Source: Micromonospora sp. HNM0581 (GTDB lineage: Bacteria > Actinomycetota > Actinomycetes > Mycobacteriales > Micromonosporaceae). From it: a DNA stretch of 64,000 nucleotides. Shown here in pieces: positions 43,433 to 51,916 of the stretch. The position numbers and the translations under genes were made by a program. The DNA is taken from NCBI RefSeq assembly GCF_012726175.1, contig NZ_JAASAD010000005.1, forward strand, positions 186,001 through 250,000, given 5' to 3'. The first letter of the stretch is position 1; the number at the start of each line of letters is the position of its first letter. A model generated the notes under the pieces. It was not told the DNA's origin. It worked only from the letters and a program-made list of their open reading frames with translations, and ran no database searches.

Positions 43433-43775
43433 GGATGAAGCGGACATATCGTTCGCACATCATAATGACTGTTATTGTGTGTTCGGGTGTTGGCCGCTCG
43501 TGCCCCGTCTCAGTTGATCTAGGACATCCGCTGAAGCTGGAGTTGCGGGCCCGACTATCTGCGACCCCACCCAGTGAAGCTGGGGGTGACGGCTGCTTGA
43601 GTGAACCGGACTCGGGGGTGACGTCCTGATAGGCCGTACTGGCGACGCGGGCCGATTGGCGCATCTGATCGAACGCGGGGGTGTCGTCCGAGGATGACAA
43701 CCTTGGGGCCGCCTCCGGGCCTGCCGGGGCTTGAGTCCTCGTCAACGACAGATCTTGGCCGTGATCCTGACCCTG
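43433..43775. other. Gene-poor segment between repeat and S24 fragment
   Basis: No gene can be supported. Two copies of GGGGGTGACG occur at about 43573 and 43614. The first 60 bases are AT-rich. It looks like transposon flank. Confidence 0.4.
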
Positions 43776-43905
43776 CCCAGGAAGCTCGTCGGCCACGGAA
43801 GCTGTTCGCGCTGCATGTCCGCGGAGACTCAATGGTCGAAGCTGGCATCGCAGACGGGGACGTCGTCGTGGTGGACGGATCGGTCACGGTAGCTGAGCCT
43901 CAATT
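43776..43905 (+). pseudogene. LexA/S24 peptidase-like fragment
   Basis: RKLFALHVRGDSMVEAGIADGDVVVVD is the serine-containing motif of LexA-type self-cleaving repressors. The DNA-binding domain, the cleavage site and the lysine of the catalytic dyad are absent; the frame runs on into DNA antisense to the CoaD-like gene. It is a short remnant. Confidence 0.65.
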
Positions 43906-44358
43906 CTCAGCGTCATGCGACCGGCGGGCCGACTGTGCCGATCGGTGTGCGCGTGCGGCCGTGGATGAAATGGCGGCCAGGTGCGGACGGGTCGGCAACC
44001 AGATGGTCTGAATGCCGAGTTGCTCGTTCATCGCGGCGAGCTGGTACTCGTAGCCAAGGTCCGCGGCCGTGCGTACGCCGCGGACGATGACCGTGGCGCT
44101 GCGGCGTAGGCAGTAGGCAGTGGTCAGGCCGGCCCAGGTGTCCACTTCGACGTTGTTCCAGGCTGCCGGCATCACGTCGCGCACCTGCACGGCCCTGGCC
44201 GTGGCCCCGGCGGTTGGTTGCTTGTCGGCGTTCACCGCCAGCAACACGATGATCCGATCGAACAACACCCGAGCGCGGGCCACCAGGTCGCGGTGTCCCG
44301 GGGTGAACGGATCGAACGTGCCTGGATAAACCGCCAACGAGACGCGTACGGGCGCCAC
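43900..44358 (-). CDS. CoaD-like (phosphopantetheine adenylyltransferase) nucleotidyltransferase
   Basis: About 152 residues from GTG 44358 (the frame is open to 44490). Motifs of the family: YPGTFDPFTPGHRDLVARA (HxGH-type), NADKQPT, RGVRTAADLGYEYQLAAMN and ISSTAARA. After ISSTxxR the normal C-terminal helix is replaced by AHRSAQSARRSHDAEN, so the end is altered. It may be a divergent paralogue rather than the essential CoaD; it lies in a decaying region next to the S24 fragment, with which it overlaps tail to tail. Confidence 0.72.
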   Translation of the reverse strand: MAPVRVSLAVYPGTFDPFTPGHRDLVARARVLFDRIIVLLAVNADKQPTAGATARAVQVRDVMPAAWNNVEVDTWAGLTTAYCLRRSATVIVRGVRTAADLGYEYQLAAMNEQLGIQTIWLPTRPHLAAISSTAARAHRSAQSARRSHDAEN

Positions 44359-44440
44359 TCCACGATCCGATGTAGCAGTCACCGCGACCCCAACCACATT
44401 GCCACGATTGTCTGTGATCTTCTCAAGGTCTTGTTGCTGC

Positions 44441-44632
44441 TCAGGTGAGGACGAAAAGGTCCAGGGCGTCGACCACGGGTCCGGTCTCACGGTGCGCTGC
44501 CTTGCGCAGTCGGGCCAGAGCTGCGGCGTGCGCGTCGTCGCGCATCAGTTGCAGAGGGGTGTGTGCCTCGCGGCGCAGTGCCGACGCCTCGAACGCCGCG
44601 GCGTCCGCGGTGTCGTACGTGATCCGAGCCAT
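44441..44632 (-). CDS. 63-residue hypothetical protein
   Basis: ATG 44632 opens MARITYDTADAAAFEASALRREAHTPLQLMRDDAHAAALARLRKAAHRETGP; the opening MARITYD resembles the first residues of some actinobacterial methyltransferases, but no SAM motif follows. Small helical protein or truncated gene. Confidence 0.4.
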   Translation of the reverse strand: MARITYDTADAAAFEASALRREAHTPLQLMRDDAHAAALARLRKAAHRETGPVVDALDLFVLT

Positions 44633-44740
44633 GCCTTTGACCCAACTGCCTGGGCGCCCGAGGAAGCAAGGGTGCAGAGGTGTGACGAACCGCCCAGGCT
44701 GACGGCTGCCGGCCAGGTGCGGTTTACGTAAGGTCGGTCC

Positions 44741-45307
44741 ATGGGTGCGGACTCTGACGTGCGGCGCTGGCTACGGCAGCGCGGAGCTGGGACAATTCAG
44801 CACCCCGGCGGCACTCTTTATGCCCACCTGTGCCGGGTGCATGACCGTCTCGCTGAGCTGGAGTGTGGCGTTGACACGCCACTGGCCGGTCTCGCGCATG
44901 CCGTCTACAGCACGGACGGCTTCGATGTGACGCTGCTCGACTGGAACGATCGAGCCACCCTGCGAAACCTCATCGGCGACGACGCTGAGGCATTGGTCTA
45001 TCTGTACGGGGCCTGCGACCGCAGGCGGACCTGGCGAGAGCTGGCGACAACCGGTGAGGTCGTCGACCGCTTCACCGATCAGACGTGGCACCTGAGCCCC
45101 GGCCAGATGCGACCCTTCGTGGATCTCAGCATCGTCAACGAGCTGGACGTCATCGAGCAAGATCCTTCTACCGTGGACAAGCACGGCGCGTACTTTCGCT
45201 CCCTGTTCGCCGCCTGGGCTCCGATCGCATCCCCGCAGGTCAGCAGTGAGGTGCAGCGACTTCTCGGCGAAGGCAACCAAAGCACTTCTGCGAGGGCCCA
45301 GAATTGA
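44741..45307 (+). CDS. DUF6817-like (HD-type) protein
   Basis: 188 residues. Contains RQRGAGTIQHPGGTLYAHLCRVHDRLAELECGVDTPLAGLAHAVYSTDGFDVTLLDWNDRATLRNLIGDDAEALVYLYGACDR. Histidines and aspartates in HPGGTLYAHL, LAHAVYSTD and IGDDAEA are placed as in HD-domain phosphohydrolase-like folds; DUF6817 members show the same pattern. The function is unknown. It follows the hypothetical minus-strand gene by about 108 bp. Confidence 0.7.
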   Translation: MGADSDVRRWLRQRGAGTIQHPGGTLYAHLCRVHDRLAELECGVDTPLAGLAHAVYSTDGFDVTLLDWNDRATLRNLIGDDAEALVYLYGACDRRRTWRELATTGEVVDRFTDQTWHLSPGQMRPFVDLSIVNELDVIEQDPSTVDKHGAYFRSLFAAWAPIASPQVSSEVQRLLGEGNQSTSARAQN

Positions 45308-45327
45308 CGGTCCGTACCGGCCCCGGT

Positions 45328-45660
45328 TCACCGAGGCCAGCATTCCGCAGCCCTACGCCTGGAGACTTGGTGCCGTCGGTTTGGTGATCGTTTCCGGTCC
45401 CGGATTTGGTAGTGGATTCTTCCGGTGACCACGTCGAGGCTGGCGATCATGTGCCGGACACCGCGGTCACGGTGGTAAGTCGCCCGGAGTCGGACCGGTT
45501 TGCCCTGCGGTTTCCAGGTTTTGCCCGGCCGGGGCTGCAGGTTCAGCGGCCGAACTCGAAGAGCCCAGATGACCCGGCCGCCGGCCGGTGGTTGGTCGTA
45601 GAGGTCGAGGACCCGACGCATCTTGGCGGTGAAGAACGACGATCGCCCGGCGGCTCACCC
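45328..45660 (-). mobile_element. IS630-type transposase remnant
   Basis: FTAKMRRVLDLYDQPPAGGR, then PLNLQPRPGKTWKPQGKPVRLRATYHRDRGVRHMIASLDVVTGRIHYQIRDRK is typical of IS630 transposases. The catalytic DEFGP segment is split between two frames (LFEFG in one, PLNLQ in another), so compensating frameshifts removed it. Only the middle of the gene remains; no terminal repeats are recognised. Confidence 0.75.
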
Positions 45661-45730
45661 GCTGCTCCGAGCCCTTGTCGGTGGTTGGTGCGCCGGGCTG
45701 CGGGCCGTGGGGTCAGGTGCGCCCCCACTG

Positions 45731-46588
45731 CTATCCCGGGATGCTGTCTTCGGTCAGCGCCTGGGTGCCGAGGACGCTGAGGAGCTTGAGCCGATCGGCG
45801 GCGTCGCTACCGGGAGCGGCGGTATAGGCGACGATGCGCAGGTCGCAGCTGGGAGCTGTGAACAGGTCGCAGTCGAGGATGAATGTTCCAACTTCGGGGT
45901 GGTGCACGGTCTTGGTGTGCGACTCGTGGACGCCCACGGTCCCCCTCTCCCACAGGTTGGCGAAGTCGGTGCTGACGCCCCGCAGGTCCTTGATGAGGGA
46001 GCGCAGGCTGACATCGGTGGGGTAGCGGGCGGTCGCCGCTCTGAGATCGGCGACCAGCGCCGCCTCGAACCGGGCCTCCTGCTCGGCGGTGTGGCTGATT
46101 CTGCTCGGCAGACCGGCGAAGTGCCGCCAGGTGATGTTGCGCTCGCGTCCGCGCAGCGCGGACGCGTCCCCGAACAGGGCGGCCCACAAGGGGTTCCACA
46201 GGATCAGGTTCCAGGCCGCATCATAGACGCTCAGCGGTGCGCCGTCCAGCTGATCGAGCAACCTTCGGACCCCTGGTGGGATGTGTGCCGAGACCTGTCC
46301 GGGGCCCGGTGCCGATTGGCCCGCGAGGAGATACAGGTGTTCGCGCTCGGCCGCCGACAGCCGCAGGGCACGGGTCAGCGCGGACAGCACCTGCGCAGAC
46401 GGCGAGGTGGCCCGGCCCTGTTCCAGGCGGATGATGTAGTCCACCGAGAGGCTGGCGAGCTGCGCCAGTTCCTCGCGTCGCAGCCCGGCGGCCCGGCGGA
46501 GTCCGCCCGTGGGGATTCCCACCGCGGCGGGGGCCGTACGGTCGCGCCAGCTACGCAGCGTCCTGCCCAGTTCCCTGGATCCGCTCAC
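45731..46588 (-). CDS. XRE-family regulator with MmyB-like domain
   Basis: 285 residues from GTG 46588. The HTH is LRRAAGLRREELAQLASLSVDYIIRLEQGRATSPSAQVLSALTRAL; the MmyB-like ligand-binding domain follows (LLDQLDGAPLSVYDAAWNLILWNPLWAALFG, RNITWRHFA, and HHPEVGTFILDCDLF). MmyB binds fatty-acid-like ligands in methylenomycin regulation. The gene diverges from the SDR at 46726, a frequent pairing in actinomycetes where the regulator controls the dehydrogenase. Confidence 0.9.
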   Translation of the reverse strand: MSGSRELGRTLRSWRDRTAPAAVGIPTGGLRRAAGLRREELAQLASLSVDYIIRLEQGRATSPSAQVLSALTRALRLSAAEREHLYLLAGQSAPGPGQVSAHIPPGVRRLLDQLDGAPLSVYDAAWNLILWNPLWAALFGDASALRGRERNITWRHFAGLPSRISHTAEQEARFEAALVADLRAATARYPTDVSLRSLIKDLRGVSTDFANLWERGTVGVHESHTKTVHHPEVGTFILDCDLFTAPSCDLRIVAYTAAPGSDAADRLKLLSVLGTQALTEDSIPG

Positions 46589-46725
46589 GGCCTCAGTATG
46601 CCGCTCACCGTGCCCGGACAGCCTGGCACTGGCAGTCCACAGGCAACGGCGGGCACTGTCTGTCCGTCCGCGGTACGAGGAGGGTGAAGGCGTCATAGCC
46701 CCACCGAGCACCGGAGTGAACAACC

Positions 46726-47427
46726 ATGACCACCGCACTGATCACCGGAGCGAACAAGGGCCTCGGCTTCGAGACGGCCCGCCGCCTGGTTGAGGCCGGG
46801 CACGCCGTCTACGTCGGGGCGCGCGATGCCCACCGCGGCCGAGAGGCGGCCACCCGGCTCGGCGCCCGCTTCGTCCAGCTCGACGTCACCGATGAGGATT
46901 CCGTCAAGGCCGCCGCCGAAATCGTCCGCGCAGACGCCGGCCGACTCGACGTGCTGGTGAACAACGCCGGGATCGCAGGCGCGCGCAAGCTCGGCCGGGT
47001 CGGCGAGGTCACCGGGGCCGACATGATGACCACGTACGACACGAACGTCTTCGGCGTCGTGCGGGTCACGCACGCCTTCCTGCCACTGTTGGAAGCAGGC
47101 GACGCCCCGGTCGTCGTCAACGTCGGCAGCGGTCTGGGCTCTGTAGCGGCGACCACCGATCCCAGCCGGGTGGAGTTCCGGGTGACAGTGCTGGACTACA
47201 ACTCCTCCAAGACCGCGCTGGTCATGGTCACCTCGCAGTACGCCAAGGCGTACCCCGCCATTCGGTTCAACGCCGTCGATCCCGGCTACACCGCCACCGA
47301 CCTCAACGGCCATCAAGGTAGTCAAACCGTCGAAGAAGGCGCGGAGATCATCGTCCGCATGGCCTCCATCGGCGCCGACGGACCGACCGGCGGCTTCTTC
47401 GACAAGGCCGGCCCGGTCGCCTGGTAG
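46726..47427 (+). CDS. Short-chain dehydrogenase/reductase
   Basis: 233 residues. Cofactor motif TGANKGLGFETARRL, the NNAG motif in VLVNNAGIAGA, serine in NVGSGLGS and the catalytic YNSSK (Y-x3-K). GARD after the second beta strand suggests NADPH. The C-terminal DPGYTATDLNGHQG block is found in the carbonyl reductase-like SDRs controlled by MmyB-type regulators. The substrate is unknown. Confidence 0.92.
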   Translation: MTTALITGANKGLGFETARRLVEAGHAVYVGARDAHRGREAATRLGARFVQLDVTDEDSVKAAAEIVRADAGRLDVLVNNAGIAGARKLGRVGEVTGADMMTTYDTNVFGVVRVTHAFLPLLEAGDAPVVVNVGSGLGSVAATTDPSRVEFRVTVLDYNSSKTALVMVTSQYAKAYPAIRFNAVDPGYTATDLNGHQGSQTVEEGAEIIVRMASIGADGPTGGFFDKAGPVAW

Positions 47428-48084
47428 CCGTCCGGTGCCCGGTACGGGCAGGTCAGAAACACCGTGCGGGCAGAGAAGAGCGACGGGCTCACGGTCACGG
47501 GGGCAACCCTGCGCGTGGGCTCAGCTGAGCGGCCACCGGAACGGACACCACGATGAGCACCGGGCCGACCGCCTTACGGGGTCGGGCCGGTCGTCGTTTC
47601 CGGTGATGGGCGCCATCTCTGTCCGCCGAGTGGGACTGGTTGCTCGCCTTGGCTGACGACGATCGTGTCGTCGCCGTACTTCGCCGCAAGGGCTCGCTCG
47701 TCAGCGGCAGTGTCCGCCGCGGTCATCACCTCGACGCCCGATCCGTCAGGCCGTGGACCAGCACCGTTGACGCACCGACACCCACGGCGCCGGTGCGTCA
47801 AGGGGGGCTCGACCGTAGCCGGCCCGGGCCTGCAACCGCCTGGCGTGCACGCCAGGCGGCGCAGGCCCGGCAGACCGGCCGGAGTCGGCCCGCACCGCAC
47901 GGCCGAGCAGGTACGCCCGGAGGGTGTCCTCGGTGAAGTGTCGGGACAACCCGTTGACCTGGGACAGCACCAGGCAGTGTAGGGGTCGGGTGTGACGTGG
48001 TCCCCTCCCCGTGCCGGGTGGCCGATCATGAGGTGTCGGCGCGCCTGATCGTCAACCCGCGGCAGGGCTGAGAGCATTTTTCGC
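47428..48084. other. Long intergenic region with two large hairpins before the recombinase
   Basis: No gene is convincing over about 650 bp. TTGACGCACCG (47767-47777) pairs with CGGTGCGTCAA (47791-47801). Just after it, CCGGGCCTGC and CCGCCTGGCG (47824-47845) pair with CGCCAGGCGG and GCAGGCCCGG (47850-47870) around a TGCA loop, a 20-bp stem with a small bulge. They may be terminators or sites connected with the recombinase gene that follows. Confidence 0.6.
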
Positions 48085-49083
48085 ATGCATCCGCACGACA
48101 CCTTGGTGCAGTATCACCCGGCGGCGTACCCGGCCCTGCCGGACGGACCGATGGCCGTCACCGACGCATGGTTACGTAACCGGCGGTTGAGCGAGCACAC
48201 CCGCGACGCCTACCGCCGCGACGTCGCCGGCTGGCTGGCCTGGTGCGCCGACCGGCAACTGGACCCGCTACGCGCGAACTTCCTGCACGTCAACGAGTAC
48301 GGGCGGGCGTTGGAGAGCAGCGTCTCCGACCGCACCGGCCGACCGCTGACCCCGGCGACGGTGGCCCGGAAACTGTCCGGGCTGTCGAGCTGGTACGACT
48401 TCCTGGTCAAACTGCGGGCGGTGGAACTCAACCCGGTGGCTGCGGCCGACCGGCCACGGGTCGACCGGGACCATTCGGCCACCGTCGGTCTGGCGCCCGA
48501 CGAGGTGGACGCGCTGCTCGCGGCGGCCGAGGCCGCTACGGGGTCGACGGCCGCCCGGGACCGGGCCGCCGTCGCGCTGCTGGCCGATCTCGGACTGCGG
48601 GTGGGGGAGTTGGTGTCGCTGAACCTGGACGACCTGGGCGCCGAGCGGGGCCACCGCAGTGTGCGATTCGTCGGCAAGGGCGGGCGGTCACGCCGCCGGG
48701 CGCTGACCCCCGGCACGGCGTACGCCATCGACGCGTACCTGGCCGAGCGGGCTGCCGCGCAACAGGTGGCGGTGTCGGAGTTGACCGGCCCGTTGCTGGT
48801 CACCGCCAGCGGTGCCCGCCTCGACCGGCATGCGGTGTTCCGGATGGTCCGACGACTCGCCCGCAGCGCCGGGATCCCCGGATGGGCCCGGTTGTCGCCG
48901 CACTCGCTGCGGCACGCCTTCGCCACCACCGCGCGCTCCGAGGGGGTGCCGCTGGAGGACGTGCAGGACGCGATGGGGCACGCCGATCCGCGTACCACCC
49001 GCCGTTACGACCGGGACCGGCACAACCTGGACCGCGATCCCGCGTACGCCATCTGGGCGGCCCGGGCCCGTAGGCGGAGCTGA
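48085..49083 (+). CDS. Tyrosine recombinase/integrase
   Basis: 332 residues. An N-terminal SAM-like core-binding domain (LRNRRLSEHTRDAYRRDVAGWLAW) precedes the catalytic domain with the complete set: Arg in GLRVGELVSLN, Lys in GKGGRSRR, HSLRHAFATTA (His-x2-Arg), His in GHADPRTT and the nucleophile Tyr in TRRYDRDRH. It is XerC/D-like in length without an AP2-type arm domain. No tRNA or duplicated att site is seen nearby, and the flanking genes are ordinary, so its site of action is unknown. Confidence 0.88.
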   Translation: MHPHDTLVQYHPAAYPALPDGPMAVTDAWLRNRRLSEHTRDAYRRDVAGWLAWCADRQLDPLRANFLHVNEYGRALESSVSDRTGRPLTPATVARKLSGLSSWYDFLVKLRAVELNPVAAADRPRVDRDHSATVGLAPDEVDALLAAAEAATGSTAARDRAAVALLADLGLRVGELVSLNLDDLGAERGHRSVRFVGKGGRSRRRALTPGTAYAIDAYLAERAAAQQVAVSELTGPLLVTASGARLDRHAVFRMVRRLARSAGIPGWARLSPHSLRHAFATTARSEGVPLEDVQDAMGHADPRTTRRYDRDRHNLDRDPAYAIWAARARRRS

Positions 49084-49090
49084 CCGGCGG

Positions 49091-49873
49091 TCAACCGCGG
49101 GTCGTGCGGACGCAGTACACGTCGCCGGAGTTGGCCTCGTGTGGCAGCGCGAGCAGGTGCGCGGCCATCTCGTCGGCGTCGACCCACCGCCCGAGAGTCA
49201 GCGCCTTGTGGTCGCCGAGGGCCACGTCGAAGCCGTCGAAGCCGAGTGTGGCGAGCCGCTCCAGGCAGCGTAGGGCGACCGCCCGTCCGATGGTGGTGAA
49301 CTCGAACGACAGGGCGGGCGGGGGATGGCTGAGACCGGCGAGTACGGCGTCCTCGAAACCCTCCACGTCGATCTTGACGAAGGACGGTGTGCCGTGCTCG
49401 GCGATCAGCGTGTCGATGGTGGTGACCGGCACCTCGATCTGACCGTCCCAGATCTGGCCCTCCCAGCCGCCCGCTCCGGCGGCGGCCGTCACGAAGTCGG
49501 TGGAGGCGGTGGAGACGGTGGGGTTCGCCGTGTTGACCAGGAAACTGATCCTGCCGGGTTGGGCCCCGCAGGCCGCCTCGACCACGGTGACCTGGTCGTC
49601 GTGGGCGTAGATGGCCCGCAACGCCCGCAGGCACAGCGGTTGCGGTTCGACGGCGACCACCCGGGCACCGAGCCGGCGGAAGGTGCCGATGTGGTCCCCG
49701 ACATGGGAACCAATGTCGAAGACCAGGTCACCGGGGTGCACGAAGCGGGCGTAGAAGGCGTCCATCGCCGTGTCCCGGGCGGGATCGCCGTAGTAGACGT
49801 CGAGCGACCGGTGTAGCGCGGCGGCGCGGGGGTCGGTCCTGAGTGCCTCGACCGCCGCGGAGTGGGTACCCAT
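49091..49873 (-). CDS. FkbM-family methyltransferase
   Basis: 260 residues. SAM-binding motif LVFDIGSHVGDHIGTFRRLGARVVAVEPQP at residues about 49-78; FVKIDVEGFEDAVLAGL is the conserved FkbM block; ALSFEFTT follows. FkbM-type enzymes O-methylate sugars, polyketides or other small molecules. It is convergent with the recombinase gene (seven bases apart) and has no biosynthetic neighbours, so the acceptor is unknown. Confidence 0.9.
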   Translation of the reverse strand: MGTHSAAVEALRTDPRAAALHRSLDVYYGDPARDTAMDAFYARFVHPGDLVFDIGSHVGDHIGTFRRLGARVVAVEPQPLCLRALRAIYAHDDQVTVVEAACGAQPGRISFLVNTANPTVSTASTDFVTAAAGAGGWEGQIWDGQIEVPVTTIDTLIAEHGTPSFVKIDVEGFEDAVLAGLSHPPPALSFEFTTIGRAVALRCLERLATLGFDGFDVALGDHKALTLGRWVDADEMAAHLLALPHEANSGDVYCVRTTRG

Positions 49874-49985
49874 CGCAGCACCTTAACCTGCGTGCGGTGC
49901 GTGCCGTGGCGGTCGGCGGAACCGGTGGTCACCTGCGGTGACGTACGGGGGAGCGCGGGTGCGGTCACCGCCCAGGTCGGTGGAC

Positions 49986-50047
49986 TTGACGGCTGTCGAC
50001 GGGCGCGCTATATAAGAAACCAGAAGTTGAGTCGATTGGACTCAACT
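49986..50047 (+). promoter_or_regulatory. Sigma-70-type promoter with HAIR (HspR) operator for hsp20
   Basis: TTGACG (49986-49991) and TATATA (50009-50014) are separated by 17 bases. Downstream the palindrome AGTTGAGTC-GATTG-GACTCAACT (50025-50047) contains TTGAGT-N7-ACTCAA, the HspR-associated inverted repeat. Repressor bound here would cover the start of transcription and be released on heat stress. Confidence 0.85.
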
Positions 50048-50083
50048 GAGGACCTTCGGCCAGGAGAACCGAGGAGGCACACG

Positions 50084-50509
50084 ATGCTGATGCGCACCGA
50101 CCCGTTCCGTGAAATCGACCGGCTCGCCGAGCAGTTCTTCGGCAGCACCAGCCGTCCGGCCGTCATGCACATGGACGCCTACCGCGACGGCGACCACTTC
50201 TACGCCGCTTTCGACCTGCCCGGAGTCGACCCGGACAGCATCGACTGCACCGTGCAGCGCAACGTGCTGACCGTCCGCGCCGAACGTGGTCGCCCCGCCG
50301 GCGACAACGTCGAACTGGTCGCCGCCGAACGGCCGATGGGTGTCTTCAGCCGTCAACTCTTCCTCGGCGACACCCTCGACACCGACAAGCTCGAAGCCGG
50401 CTACGACAACGGTGTGCTGACGCTGCGGATCCCGGTGGCCGAACGGGCCAAGCCCCGCCGGGTCACCATCAGCGCGACCGGGAACGGCCGCAAGGAGATC
50501 AAAGCCTGA
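50084..50509 (+). CDS. hsp20: Small heat-shock protein, Hsp20/alpha-crystallin family
   Basis: 141 residues, GAGGAGG eight bases upstream of ATG. N-terminus MLMRTDPFREIDRLAEQFFG, the alpha-crystallin domain (AYRDGDHFYAAFDLPGVDPDSIDCTVQRNVLTVRAERG...GVFSRQLFLGDTLDTDKLEAGYDNGVLTLRIPVAE) and a short tail with an AxP-containing end. It is an ATP-independent holdase that binds unfolding proteins. The preceding HAIR site indicates HspR control. Confidence 0.94.
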   Translation: MLMRTDPFREIDRLAEQFFGSTSRPAVMHMDAYRDGDHFYAAFDLPGVDPDSIDCTVQRNVLTVRAERGRPAGDNVELVAAERPMGVFSRQLFLGDTLDTDKLEAGYDNGVLTLRIPVAERAKPRRVTISATGNGRKEIKA

Positions 50510-50613
50510 TCGACGACCCCACTGCCGACGTGGCCGGCCGGACGCGACACCGTCCCGGCCGGCCACAACCCTTTCCGCCCGCCGCGACTTCAGATTCTCT
50601 ACGGTCGGATGGT

Positions 50614-51072
50614 GTGGACGCTGCGCAGCCGTGGAGCAGACCGGCCCGGCGACGCCATCCGATGCGGACCGGCCTCGTCGTCGCCGCAGCAGGGGTCGCC
50701 CTGTGCTGCGTCGGCATCGCCGGACTGGGCGCCTGGAATGTGCAACTTGTCACCCAGGCCGCCGGCCCGGTCCGCCAGACCACCGAAGGGTTCCTGCGCG
50801 AGGTCACCACGGGCGACACCGGCAGCGCGTACGAGCGGCTCTGCGACGAGGCCCGCACCCGCTGGAGCGAGATCGGCTTCACCAGCTGGGTGCGCACCCC
50901 ACCCGTGGTCCGCGACTACGAGATCATGGACGTGTCCGTGGCCACCCACGGCGGCAGACCCCTCGGCACCGTCACCGTCGTGCTGACCCGCGACAGCGGC
51001 AGCACCGAACAGCGGGATCTGACCGTGGTACGCGAGGACGGCGGCTGGCGGGTCTGCGGTGACCCGTACTGA
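50614..51072 (+). CDS. Secreted or membrane-anchored DUF4878-like protein
   Basis: 152 residues from GTG 50614 (ATG 50662 is the alternative). A basic N-terminus is followed by a hydrophobic helix (GLVVAAAGVALCCVGIAGLGAW). The extracellular part has GFLREVTTGDTGSAYERLCDEARTRWSEIGF and a C-terminal VVREDGGWRVCGDPY, the pattern of the DUF4878/NTF2-like lumazine-binding fold. Two cysteines may form a disulfide. Function unknown. Confidence 0.65.
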   Translation: MDAAQPWSRPARRRHPMRTGLVVAAAGVALCCVGIAGLGAWNVQLVTQAAGPVRQTTEGFLREVTTGDTGSAYERLCDEARTRWSEIGFTSWVRTPPVVRDYEIMDVSVATHGGRPLGTVTVVLTRDSGSTEQRDLTVVREDGGWRVCGDPY

Positions 51073-51117
51073 CCTCGACCAGGGCCCACGCGCGGGCCAC
51101 CCCGACGGTACCGGTGA

Positions 51118-51834
51118 TCAGTTGGCGGGCCCCAGGTCACCGGCACGGTGGTGCCGCCGGCACAGCACCTGGTACCGCACGTCCGCGGTGTCGACGGTGT
51201 CGCCGATGACGACCTGCGCGCCTTCACGGGCCACCCGCCCGTCGGCGACGCGGGCGTTGAGCAGGCCCTCCCGGCCGCACCAGCAGAGCACCTCGACCTG
51301 AATCCTGGCCACCGAGTCGGCCAACTCGAACAGCCGCTGCGCCGCCGGGAACAGGCCGGACCGGAAGTCGGTGGCCAGCCCGAAGGCATACACGTCGACA
51401 TCGAAAATGTCGACCAGGTCGGCCATCTGCTCGACGTGCTCGACAGCGTAGAAGCTCGCCTCGTCACAGATCAGGTAGTCCACCCGGACCCCGTCGTTCC
51501 AGGCGTCGCGGACCAGGGTACGCAGGTCCAGCGCGTCGGTCACCTCGATGGCCTCGTGGGCCAGCCCGATGCGGGTGGTCACCTGCGGGCCGAGGGAACG
51601 GTCGATGCGGGTGGTGACCAGGCCACGGCGTCCCTGCCGGGCATGGTTGTAGTTCATCTGCAAAGCCATCGTGGACTTGCCGCAGTCCATCGGCCCCCAG
51701 TAGAACCGCAGCGCGGCAGCGTGCGCCGGCCTCCCGTCGACGCCACGGGCGGCGACACATCCGGCCGGATCGTCGCTCTGCCCGGCAAGTGTCGGACGGG
51801 CCAGGCAGCTGGGTACGGCGTCGTCGGTCGTCAC
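51118..51834 (-). CDS. tdk: Thymidine kinase (type II)
   Basis: 238 residues. P-loop GPMDCGKST at about residues 47-55, lid/substrate block LICDEASFY (DExxF), FGLATDFRSGLFPA and the zinc-binding part with LCWCGREGLLNAR. It phosphorylates thymidine with ATP in salvage. The first 40 residues before the P-loop are longer than usual; the start may lie further in. Confidence 0.92.
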   Translation of the reverse strand: MTTDDAVPSCLARPTLAGQSDDPAGCVAARGVDGRPAHAAALRFYWGPMDCGKSTMALQMNYNHARQGRRGLVTTRIDRSLGPQVTTRIGLAHEAIEVTDALDLRTLVRDAWNDGVRVDYLICDEASFYAVEHVEQMADLVDIFDVDVYAFGLATDFRSGLFPAAQRLFELADSVARIQVEVLCWCGREGLLNARVADGRVAREGAQVVIGDTVDTADVRYQVLCRRHHRAGDLGPAN

Positions 51835-51916
51835 GGACCGGCAGCCTAGTGCGATGTGCCCCCGGCCCGCGCGGTTGACCCGGCCGGGGTGTCGATCATC
51901 GCACCGCCGACCCGGA

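Noticed and set aside
43565..43630. Two GGGGGTGACG copies as possible CRISPR or transposon ends
   Set aside because: Only two ten-base copies without regular spacing or further repeats; no cas genes anywhere in the window.
47574..48000. Minus-strand frames in the region before the integrase
   Set aside because: Stretches such as SQVNGLSRHFTEDTLRAYLL look protein-like but are short, lack a start with a ribosome binding site and overlap the large hairpins.
48085..49083. Recombinase as integrase of a prophage or genomic island
   Set aside because: No excisionase, replication, phage or conjugation genes and no duplicated att site are visible; neighbours are ordinary chromosomal genes.
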